Source of the DNA: Isoetes taiwanensis
Taxonomy: Eukaryota; Streptophyta; Lycopodiopsida; Isoetales; Isoetaceae
Direction: 5' to 3'
NCBI GenBank assembly: GCA_021234155.1
Contig: JAJEKV010000002.1
Coordinates: 36,433,107-36,497,106, forward strand
DNA length: 64,000 nucleotides
The translations under genes were made by a program, and so were the position numbers. Below the pieces are notes generated by a model. That model did no database searches, had not been told where the DNA came from, and saw only the letters and a list, made by a program, of their open reading frames with translations. Shown here piece after piece: positions 10,246 through 19,238 of this stretch; the stretch's first letter is position 1, and the number at the start of each line of letters is the position of its first letter.

Positions 10246-12173
10246 CTGTTTTAAGTTTAGAGGATAACGCTCACACTATCTCCCCCGATTGGGATTATTA
10301 AAAAAAAAAAATGGAAACCCTTCCAAATTTCCTTAAAATCCGGAAGGGTTTCCACGACAATATAATTTTTTTTGGGTTTCCACGCCGTAATTAATGCTTC
10401 GAATTAATTTTTACGGCTGTGCTTTTTTTTTCAGAAAAGGGAATTTTATTTTTTGTTCTTAGCTCATCGCTTCCTCCGGCGGTTGTCTTTGCGTTTTGGC
10501 GATTGATTTCCCTTTTCTTCCTTCTGCAAATCCTACAGCAGCAAATAGGCGGTGATCTCTTCTTTCTTCTTCAAGCTTCAGTACGGTTTTGCTTCTTGAT
10601 CCTCTTTCCTTTCTTACGTAGATCGAACATCGGCGGGGGTTATGGCGGCAAGTAGGATGAGGGAAGGAAGATATGGCATGAGTTTTTTTAGATCTTAGGT
10701 GGGCGACATCTGAGATGGTGACAAGAAGGCGGCGACTATGGCGGAATCTGGAAGCAATAACAGCAGAGATGGCGATGGCATATCGCTTGCAGATCGCTTG
10801 AGACCATCGAGTGTTTCATACAGATAAGTGTTTTGAAGTATAACCGAAGAGCTTCTAAACTAGCGGTGCATGATCTGCTATTGCAAATCGATGCTTCGGA
10901 TGCCCGTTCAAGCAAGGCGGTATGTCTTTGGCCCTCTAAAGTTCTAAAGCGGAAATGTGGTCAAAATAGAAATAGAAGAAACGGTGTATAATAACCCTTG
11001 GCAAGCATGGCGATTCTTCTAAATCTGGATGCACATCTTTGAGCCCATGAAATAAGGCTTTATGCCTTTCGAAGAAATGGCCGATTAAGCTTGTTCTTGG
11101 TGAAATGGATTGAAATGCCCTAAATGCTACTTCGAACTTCGAAATCTTTGGTTTAGACCTCTGTGATTGGCAAAGCGGCATTTTCTTAGCCACACCTAAT
11201 CGCGATATTTTCTTAGGATTCAATATTGCGGATCTTTCTTTGGATCTAAGTCTTATAGATTTCAGTTTTGGGTGATGAAGCATGGCTGAATGCCAACCGA
11301 TGTGTATCGAGAGATGCCTTATCACGGTAGATATCTTTGGCAGCAGGGAAAGCGGACCACACATATATTATTACGATGGCCGAGTTGCTCCGAAAGATCT
11401 TATGATCATATGCTTAAGGTAGGCAATGACCCATCCGTCTATTCATTTCAGGATATTTGTATCTTATGATGATGGCTTTGTGGATACAAGATGTGCTTTT
11501 GAAGCAAATTTAGCTGTATGATATATGCTGAAACCTAAGGCCAGTTAGTGTTTTATCATAAACTCTTGTTCAGGTTTGAACTTCTATTTTGATCCAAAAC
11601 TTTGATGCAAAAATAAGCTGCTAATATGCTATGATGGAAGCTTATCTTCAGTGCATTTCCATTTGCCAATGTTCCAATCAATTTGTGGCTCTTGATTATC
11701 TGTGGCAACACATAGTGCATTTCCATTTGCCAATGTTCCAATCAATTTGTGGCTCTTGATTATCTGTGGCAACACATGATTCAATTTTACATAGCGATGG
11801 CAATGACTTGCTGCATTTAACTAGCAACATTTAGTTTGAATTTGCAGAGTTTTGATGCAAGAAATGGTTACTTGTTGCCAACAAATGACGGCTCTGAATG
11901 CTAGATATTCAATCCATGGCAAGGATAGGAGCTTAGGTACTTGGAGGCGAGCTTTTTAAGGTTTGCTTCACTGATTATAAATTGTACATTGATAGGAATC
12001 GTCTTGCATATGGTGGATGTACAGAATTAGTTTATGAATCCAAAGCTTCTCAGACTTGATGCTTCTTAGCATTATTTATGCCTTCATGGGTTATTAGTTA
12101 GCAATTGCGTATCTACTAAGATTCCATGATGATAGAACAAAGAAATCTTGAACTTGAAATGCTTGAATAGTGG
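10246..12173. other. Intergenic region with a weak plus-strand exon candidate
   Basis: The left end holds a foldback (10313-10353) made of ggaaacccttcc and its reverse complement. A plus-strand ATG at 10739 opens 29 codons (MAESGSNNSRDGDGISLADR...). A separate open stretch (about 10830-10919, NRRASKLAVHDLLLQIDASD) ends at a possible splice donor gtatgt. These could be exons of an unrecognised gene whose remainder was displaced, but no family match is seen. The rest (11000-12170) shows nothing beyond a tandem repeat at 11651. Confidence 0.3.
11651..11778. repeat. Perfect 64-bp tandem duplication
   Basis: Two adjacent copies of a 64-base unit starting gtgcatttccatttgccaat occupy 11651-11714 and 11715-11778. 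They are practically identical, so the duplication is recent or an assembly artefact. Confidence 0.9.
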
Positions 12174-12178
12174 TTGTA

Positions 12179-13810
12179 TGTGACGTTCCAAGGGAATATA
12201 CGCCATAAATACGTATATTCCTGGACCCGTCACCATACAAGTCTACCTAGGTAGCCTTGTATGCCTTGGATAAGTGGCAAGGGGTGCATATCTAAGTTAA
12301 TTGTTTAACTTAGATAACCTTAGGATAAGGCTCATTTCCACATGGCCTTATCCTATTGGGCAACAGCCACACGGCCTCATCTTAGTGGTGCCACGTGGCA
12401 TCCCACGTGGACCCACACCTATATGAGCTCTAACCCTAACCCTAGACCCTTTTTCCTGACCCTAGCACACAGAAGCTCTCATCCCGTGCCCGAAACCCCG
12501 TTTTAGAGCACCGTTAAATCATAGTCTAGCACGAGGCGGCCGGCCCACGGAGGGTGTGTATGATCGTGGGGAGCAAGCCTTGAACCACGTCTAGGAGCAT
12601 GGAGGCGCCCGGGGGATGGGAGGAAGCGCTTACGGAGGAGGTAGGTTGAGTAGAGTTCATGTTAGTTCATCTGGAAGTTAGCACTCGGATGGGTTAGTGA
12701 TTAGTGTCTAGAGTAGAGCCACCCTAGACCCTTTGTTGAACATCTTGAACCCTAATCAAGGAACCCTAAGCGATAGTTAGATATGTATGATTAGGTTAAG
12801 ATGTTCATATGATATTGTTCATGATGATTATATGATGATGGTTGATCATGTTGTTCCTCTTGTGTTGGGAAGGGGGGTAGAGACCTAGGGCCATATGTAG
12901 TATGCTCCTAGTGTAGATCCCTTAGTTCCTATTAGTTGCGGCCTGTGCATAGGAACCCACCGGGCTATGGAAGCTATGATGTGACTCAGCACCACACAAC
13001 GGGGCTAGAGGCAAGATGGAGGGTGGATCCCTGCCGAGTGGGGGCTTGGGGGATCCCACGGTGAGCTAGGCTTATGGTGGGTCACTTAGGTGTGGGCCGA
13101 GCATGGGTCCGGCACCTCACGGGGCGATGGTGTCGCCTGCCTCTCAAGAGTTGCAAGTTTCAGCTTGGCTCTTGTTTTGGGGGTTCGGTCGGGAGTGCAG
13201 TCGTGTGTGCCCCACGATTCTCTAGCCACCCGTGGAGCCTCTAGACCCGGGGAAGGGAGATGCAACCCTTCCTACCTCGTCGGACCAGGGAGATGCAACC
13301 TGGAGTAGTCCCGATGGGTGATGCCATGGGATTGCGTATCCGGAAGGTTAGAGTCATGCCATAGCTTGATCTAGCCCATCTGCAAAGTATGCACAGGAGG
13401 GGCGGATGGAGTGGTCAACCCTAGCCATTGTCTTATGCCAGCCCGCCATTGTTATGATTGATGCTCTATCTTGAGGCCTACCCAGTCAGTCGACTTCCTT
13501 TCGAGTCGGAGCCACGGATAGGAGCTCTGAGGTTTTATGGCATATGATTATGTTCCTTGCATCTATGGATATGCGATTGAGCTACCCTTGAGTAGCATAT
13601 TGTATTGTATTGCTAGTTTACGGCGTGTTACGCTTCGGCTGTGATAGGAGCCCATAGGGAAGGGCGCCAAAGACACCTTCGTGTCCCCTTCCCTTTCTGA
13701 GGAGGATCCCGTGAGTCTTGGATAAGCGGAGGGCTGTCGCGGTTGATGAGCCGGGCCGGGGATTTCTGCCAGTGTCGGCGGGCGCCAGTATGTTTAGCGA
13801 GGGCGTCACA
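12179..13810 (+). repeat. 5' LTR of Element A
   Basis: The 1632-bp LTR begins TGTGACG and ends CGTCACA. It aligns along its whole length with 23640-25257 and, reversed, with 51851-53465. The U3 part contains two G-boxes, a TATA-like site and telomere-like CCTAA repeats. Confidence 0.93.
12391..12427 (+). promoter_or_regulatory. LTR promoter: paired G-boxes and TATA-like box
   Basis: Two perfect CCACGTGG palindromes lie at 12391-12398 and 12403-12410. CCTATATGAG (12418-12427) follows 8 bases later and is the likely TATA box. G-boxes bind plant bZIP and bHLH factors and often give stress, light or abscisic-acid responses. The 3' LTR keeps the second G-box, while the first reads CCACATGG. The reversed LTR of Element C has a more canonical CCTATAAAGG at the equivalent place (53227-53236). 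Confidence 0.6.
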
Positions 13811-13811
13811 A

Positions 13812-13824
13812 TGGTATCAGAGCC
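13812..13824 (+). promoter_or_regulatory. Primer binding site (initiator tRNA-Met)
   Basis: TGGTATCAGAGCC starts one base after the LTR end. It is complementary to the 3' end of plant initiator tRNA-Met, the usual primer of plant gypsy and copia elements. Confidence 0.92.
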
Positions 13825-14382
13825 GATGTTCTTGGTTGACCAAGAACTAGCACTGACCATAACCATGAAAGTAGCCTAACAGGCCTATAGGGGTGTGAAA
13901 TAAAAATTTCCACCATAGAACCTCGAAATAAGGGAAAAAAAAATTTCTCCTAGGTAGTGGGTCCGAAATTAGGTTAAGAAGCAAATGAGTCAAATTCACC
14001 TTCTAGTAAAATTGGAGTGAAAATTATGCATCTGCATCAAATTTCACCTAAAATGGGTCAAAGAATCATGCCAATCGGAGACCTGGGTGAAAAATGGCGC
14101 AAATCTATAATTAATACTTCAAACTATTAGGAAATTTGAAATTCTTAAGGTATAATACGAATTTTAGTATATGTATTAGAAATTAAACATATATTAATAA
14201 TAAGGGTACTATGGGGTAATTAATAAGGGGGGCTAATAAGTAGGCCTATTAATGGTAGGAGAATATTCCCAGGGACCCTTCCTTTTAAATAGTGTTGCCA
14301 CCTCATTTTTCCCTCCAAACCTTTCCTCCACCTTATCTCTCTTGATCAGCCTTCGTCACCCGTTTTTCTTGGCCAGTCAAGT
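13825..14382 (+). other. Leader between PBS and H3-like frame, with TATA-like box
   Basis: This is an AT-rich, non-coding leader. A TATA-like sequence ttttaaatag (14283-14292) lies about 90 bases before the ATG at 14383. A pyrimidine-rich stretch with tttccctcc and cctttcctccacc follows it. This layout suggests a separate promoter for the next frame, although the LTR promoter could also serve. Confidence 0.45.
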
Positions 14383-15472
14383 ATGGCTCGCACCAAATGA
14401 CTGACTAGGAAGTTCGTGGCGACCCACGCTCGATGGCGCAGTAGCGGTGGGATGCCATCTGAAGAAAATCCGGAGCACCTCAGGCCTAAGAAGGGGAAGA
14501 GGAGTTTCCCTCCCGGCGGCCGGCAACCTATCACGATCTTTGAGGCGCCCTAGCGGCAAAGGCTCTTCGGCCGCGGGCACCTGGGAACCCCGCGGAGTCC
14601 CGCCACTTTGGGCCCTCACGGACCACGGAGGAGGTAGAGGGAGCAGGTAGAAGAGCAGTTGAAGAGCGGTGTGGAAGAGGCGGGTCCTTCAGTGCCCAAG
14701 AAGAAGGGCAAGGAGAAAGTTGCGGAGTGGCCGGAAGAGAGGGCTGCGAGGAAGAAGAGGGAGCGTGAGCGGGAGCTGAGGGAGCAGGAGAGAAGGACCA
14801 AGAGGAGGAACGATCGGCCCCGGAGGACCGTAGTAATTGAAGAGCCTTCCCGGCATGAGGAAGACGAGGTGGAAGAAGGGGAGGCTTAATGAAGGAAGAG
14901 GGAGGAGGAGGACGCTGACCCAAGGCCACCTTATCCAAAGTGGGTCCGAGCCACCTAAGGTGGTTAAGAAGAAGGTATGACGATCCTTCGCCTTGAAGGA
15001 GGACCGCCTCTACCAACGCCGCCTTAAGGCGTATCAACAATACCTCCGTCAGTGGACGAGGTATAATGATTGGTACTGCCGGCAGAACGTCCAACGCACC
15101 GTGGAGGGGGGCCGGCCACCAAAGAAGCAGCCCAAGCCACCGCCGCCACGACCCGAGAAGCCAAAGAAGGTCCACCATGGGCCTAACTCCCCGCACGCCC
15201 GAGTTTTTCGGGAGATTAAGCACTTCCAACAGTGCACTAATCTCCTGATTAGGAAGGCACCATTTGAGCGGCTCATGCGGGAAGTGATGCAGGAGTTCGT
15301 CACCGACTATCGGGTGACGTCGCTAACAACTAGGGTGTTGCAGGTAGCTGCGGAAGCAGAGCTCACCCAGCTGTTCGAAGAAGGAAACCTCTGCGCAATC
15401 CATGCGAAGAGGGTGACCCTGATGCCCAAGGATATACACCTGGCGCGTCGCATCCGCAAGGAACGCCCTTGA
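14383..15472 (+). CDS. Histone H3-like protein with long N-terminal extension, in the gag position of Element A
   Basis: The frame starts MARTK, the N-terminus of H3 and many CENH3 proteins, followed by a TGA and then LTRK. A highly charged Lys/Arg/Glu region (14659-14889, [22 protein letters not shown]) and a Pro-rich linker ([16 protein letters not shown]) lead into a histone fold at 15194-15469. That fold aligns with H3 without gaps: αN helix [14 protein letters not shown], then [11 protein letters not shown], loop and long α2 through [13 protein letters not shown], then [10 protein letters not shown] and [12 protein letters not shown]3 would be 136 residues; this is about 360 codons. KHFQ..TNLLI recalls CENH3, but loop 1 has canonical H3 length. 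Breaks are TGA 14398, TAG 14551, a TAG near 14632 and a frame change between 14889 and 14970. The last 160 codons are fully open. No intron is visible. Its presence between PBS and gag suggests capture of a host gene. Function in the element is inferred only. Confidence 0.88.
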
Positions 15473-15685
15473 GGATGCAAATTTTGTGTAAAATAGTGTA
15501 ATTATTAAGTTTTTTCCCTATAAATAAAAAAAAAATTTGTTGCAAACTGACCTTAAAATCTGTAGGAAAATGTGTTAAGTAGCTCAAAATTTACTTTAGT
15601 TTTGACCATTAAAATTGGGATGTTCAAAGAAAACTTAATTAGTTAAATATTCTAGCTTAATTAGTTGAAAAATTGGAAAAATTGG

Positions 15686-15762
15686 CGAAACCGGGTCGCG
15701 TTGCGCAAAACCCCTCTGCGCCCGCGACGCAGAGCCATTCTGCGCGACGCCACCCGATTTCG
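15686..15762. repeat. GC-rich hairpin, copy 1
   Basis: The unit starts cgaaaccgggtcgcgttgcg and ends with acccgatttcg. Its two arms of about 25 bases pair with each other, with an inner ctgcg/cgcag stem. It is about 85-90% identical to 15888-15964 and exactly the same length. Confidence 0.8.
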
Positions 15763-15887
15763 GCACTTTGTCATTAATTGATGTCCAAATTGAGTAATAT
15801 AAGTTGTTAGTTAGGTTAGAAGCACGCTAGAGAGTCATGTTAGGATCTTTAAATTCCCTGAAACTCTTCATAAAAGTAGAAATAACC

Positions 15888-15964
15888 CGAAATCAGGTCG
15901 CGTCGCGCAAAACCCATCTGCGCCCGCGACGCAGGGCCATTTTGCGCAACGCCACCCGATTTCG
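15888..15964. repeat. GC-rich hairpin, copy 2
   Basis: Same 77-base unit, starting cgaaatcaggtcgcgtcgcg and ending acccgatttcg, 202 bases downstream of copy 1. Differences between copies are mostly single substitutions that keep the ability to fold. Confidence 0.8.
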
Positions 15965-16138
15965 CCCAAATTTGCCCAGATTGACCAATTTTGATCCAAC
16001 AAACTGTCATGTAGTGTTTCTTGCTTTGCTTTGCTTAGAATTGCACTTCATGGTAGTTCATTTGGACATCCATGGCCATAGATTTGAGGTCTTCTCTCAT
16101 TAAGAACCCCTGTGCACAGAACCCGAGGCATTCCTAGT

Positions 16139-16151
16139 CTATAAAAAAGGG
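16139..16151 (+). promoter_or_regulatory. TATA box before the second extra frame
   Basis: CTATAAAAAAGGG is an excellent plant TATA box, 107 bases before the ATG at 16258 and followed by a pyrimidine-rich stretch typical of a transcript start. It suggests the second frame is an independent transcription unit inside the element. Confidence 0.6.
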
Positions 16152-16257
16152 CCTCATTTGTCGTTTTTCCCCCATCAGAGCTGCTCTCAGCCCCTTTGGC
16201 GATTTTCTAGTCCTTTGCTCATTCCCATCAACCATTTTTCATAGCCATCTTTGCTCA

Positions 16258-17805
16258 ATGGCGCCATCAAGCTTTGTTAGATGGTACAATGACTCCAATC
16301 ACATCCGTGAATTCCCTGCTGAGCAAGCCTTTCATGTCTTTGATCATCTCTTTGATCTTCATACCACCTTAACCAGAACTCCTTACTACACTGACATCAT
16401 CTGTCAATATGATCAGCACATTCTACCCTGGGAAGTTAGCTTGCCACCTAGGGGAGGGAAATGGGTTTCCTTAGACACTCTTACCCAAGCCATAGGTAGG
16501 GGATCCAGGGGCAAGAGTAGGCTGTGGGATAGAACCAGAAACATGCCGGACTACATAACCTGTAAGCATCATAGGCATAGGTACGTCTCAAACCAAGCAG
16601 CTTTAGCCTTATTCATGCGATGCAGGCGATCAACCAACCAGGGGAGCCGTCAATTCAACCTTTGGATTTGGCCCCACTCAATACTCGGACGGCTCAGATA
16701 GGCATTCACGAGATCGAGACTGCGGAGTATGAATATCACGGCTCCACATGAAAACACGTGTTGCGGATTGAGCGGGGATTATGAAGAGGAAGAGGAAGAG
16801 AAAGTTGGGGAAATGAGGGAGGCAAGAAGGATGGAGAAGCATTTGGCTCGGCAATGGGGAGGTACTAAAGGCGAGACTTCGAGCATAATAGGTATCTCGC
16901 GGCCCTCACCCCTGATCATCGGCCAGCGAGGAGTACATATTAAGCCACGATATCCTCAACCTTCCTTATTGTCGGGAAGAGGGCCTCCGGGATGGATGAG
17001 CTCCTAGGCCTAATGGCACAAGAGCAGGCGGTGACTTCATCGACTACTCCTACCAAGAGATCCCAAGGGAAATAGCCGCGACGACACTCCTACGGCGAGG
17101 GAAACTATGTCCGGACATTCAAAGCGCACCAACGGATAAAGCGCGGATGTTCCAACGGCGGCAACCCGGACATTCCGGAAGAGGAATTCCGGGGAGATCC
17201 AAAGCAGGTTGTACAAGCCGGGAAGAGGCCCAAGCTCAAGCCGACCGGTGCGCTCCATGAGCGTACGTGAAGCATCTAGCAGCATTAATCTGGAGAACGC
17301 AGCAACAATGTGGAGGGACCACGAAGATCTTACAGCAATAGATGTCTTCGGCGAGGCAGCTCGCAGGAGAGGCACGGGAGCCACGGGGCCACACAGGGGT
17401 AAATCACTCAGATACTATCTTCCGGCCCTTAGCCAAGGACAGATGATAGTCTTTCACAAGGAGTTCAGCCCAAGGGGTGAGGAATCAGTGGCGCTCCTTA
17501 TAGCACTTACAGGTTTTGGGCAGCATGCCAAGATAGATTTCGGAATGGACCATGTTATACTCTTCAAGAGATCCGTAGCCCTTCATGCCCTCGACTTCGC
17601 AAGGGGCCACCTCAGGGATGCGCACTTGGCAGTAGTGGCGGCAACGGCACCAGAACTTCCGGCACCACAGATGGCAAGAGCTTTGGAGGGAGGATCGGCG
17701 GCAAGAATCCTACGGAACGTCGGCAAGGGCATAGGATTCAAGAACGTCAAGAACTTCTTCAAGTCTATGAAGCGACATCGTCGATGGGAAAACTTGTTTT
17801 GTTAA
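16258..17805 (+). pseudogene. Unrecognised protein encoded between H3-like gene and gag (interrupted)
   Basis: Three open stretches lie in the same reading frame: 16258-16701, 16729-17007 and 17209-17805. They make one broken frame of about 515 codons. The first part begins MAPSSFVRWYNDSNHIREF and contains the basic stretch CKHHRHRYV. The middle is acidic then basic (EEEEEEKVGEMREARRMEK). The last part ends with a basic segment (GFKNVKNFFKSMKRHRRW) before a TAA. No known domain, signal peptide or membrane segment was recognised. Stops at 16699 and 17005 and further breaks before 17209 inactivate it. Its position and private TATA box suggest a second captured or accessory gene. Confidence 0.5.
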
Positions 17806-18111
17806 TTAATTAAAGTGTATTGTAACTCTCTTTTCACTATTATCATGTAATTCATCAAATGTATTTCTATATATTAATTAATGTCTTACCATGATCTTGA
17901 CTTGTAAGTGGAATTTTCATATGATTTCTTTTGTATCTAACAACAATTCAATTTTGAGCAAGAACAATTAGTGTGTAACTTAAATAACAAGCATTGATGA
18001 TTAATCCTTGCAGCAAGGAACACAGGCTCAGGTTCTCAAGGCCAAGGCCGACACCACCAGTGGGTACCCAGAAACCTATTTGGACGTGATCAAGATGACA
18101 ACAACGGCGAT
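17806..18111 (+). other. AT-rich spacer and possible splice acceptor before gag
   Basis: The first 200 bases are AT-rich and non-coding. A consensus acceptor ccttgcag ends at 18014, after which the sequence becomes codon-like. An intron or a 3' untranslated region joined to gag would both fit. Confidence 0.4.
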
Positions 18112-19238
18112 ATGGCGTCCGGAAGCAATCAACGCAAAGGCTTCGTCCGGATGAGGAACCCGGATGCATCGGCTGATCCACCGGCCACCCCATTGATGAA
18201 TGCCCAAGAATATGCACTGCTCCACCACCACCTCCACCGCTACCTCGGCAAGGCATCGAGAAGGTCCCACAGCAGAGGGGCGGGACAATCAAGGGAATGT
18301 CGGAGAAAAAGGTAAGGAGTCCAACACCACCTAGCTCCAAACTCCCCCATCGGACACTTCAGGCAGGTCATGACCGGTTCTAGCTGAAAAGTGAGTCCCT
18401 CACTAGGCAAGGGAAGGAAGATGATTATTATCAAAGAAAGTTGGCGAAGCTTATGAGCAATGTGTGGAAGACTAGGAAGTTGGGTCACCGTGGAAGGACA
18501 AAGGCCGTGGTATGGAGGCGTGAAGCCCGGCTTGACGAGATGGAAGAGTTCGGCAACTCTTATGGCATGAAGGATAAGGATATAGGGAAGGTTGTTACTG
18601 ACAAACTTGATAGGAGCAAACTAGAATCGGGTGGAAAGGCTATGCTAAGTCCAACAAGCTCAAAAAGGAACGATTCTTGATTCAAGACCTTCAAAGAAGG
18701 CTTTTCAGACATTATGTGCCTAGGTCACATACTAGCAGGCCAAATCCAGCTTCTATAGATTGAACGAGGGTACATTGTCGGTTGCAAAGTATCTGAGGGA
18801 ATTTATGTGCGACTTAGACTCCATGTTCTGGAGTGTCGGAAAAACAAAGCAAAAAACTTACATTGAGGGATTGAACAAAGAATATCAAAAGGCTAGTCCG
18901 AGAGCAATCAACCCTAAGTCGATGCATGCGTTTGGAATAAAGCCATAAGTTTGGAAGAAGCTCCAGCAACGCCAGGTGAGAGACAATCGGCCTTCAAAGG
19001 AAAGTCAACGGTGCAGTATCAAGGGCAACAACGAGTAAGCAATCAAGAAATCACGCCATCGAGGCCAAGACATGGAAGAGCTCGAGGTAAGAACTTTGGG
19101 GACCGTAAAGCCGCAGAATGCATCAGAGGGGCAGATGTTAAAGCGTATTCTAGGCGGCCGGACGAAAAGAGAAGAGACAGGAATGTATTGAGAAGAAGCT
19201 TTGTATCAGTGCTTCTAGCCGAGGCACAGAACCCATGA
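18112..19238 (+). pseudogene. Gag of Element A (capsid-type, decayed)
   Basis: A likely start is MASGSNQRKG at 18112. The retrotransposon gag signature appears at about 18690-18900: HYVPRSH followed by LNEGTLSVAKYLREFM and GLNKEYQ, which matches the capsid core of plant gypsy elements (long-helix region with SVxEY). The tail (18951-19238) is Gln/Arg-rich and basic, as in nucleocapsids, but no intact CCHC knuckle is readable. Frames change at least three times. Gag would form the virus-like particle that packages element RNA. Confidence 0.7.

Larger units (their letters stand above)
15473..16257 (+). other. Spacer between the two extra frames, with hairpins and a TATA box
   Basis: This AT-rich spacer contains the two 77-bp GC-rich hairpins and, near its right end, a strong TATA box. 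No coding potential is seen. It probably combines a 3' untranslated part of the H3-like gene with the promoter of the next frame. Confidence 0.5.

Noticed and set aside
10936-11364. A 142-codon minus-strand frame
   Set aside because: No domain, no splice context and no similarity were recognised. Probably a chance frame.
14531-15229. A 232-codon minus-strand open frame across the H3-like region
   Set aside because: It is the mirror of the charged, GC-rich plus-strand coding sequence. Its product is low-complexity Leu/Ser/Pro-rich, while the plus strand encodes an unmistakable histone fold.
15194-15469. Classification of the histone fold as CENH3
   Set aside because: Part of the αN helix resembles CENH3, but loop 1 lacks the usual CENH3 insertion and the C-terminus is H3-like, so only H3-like is claimed.
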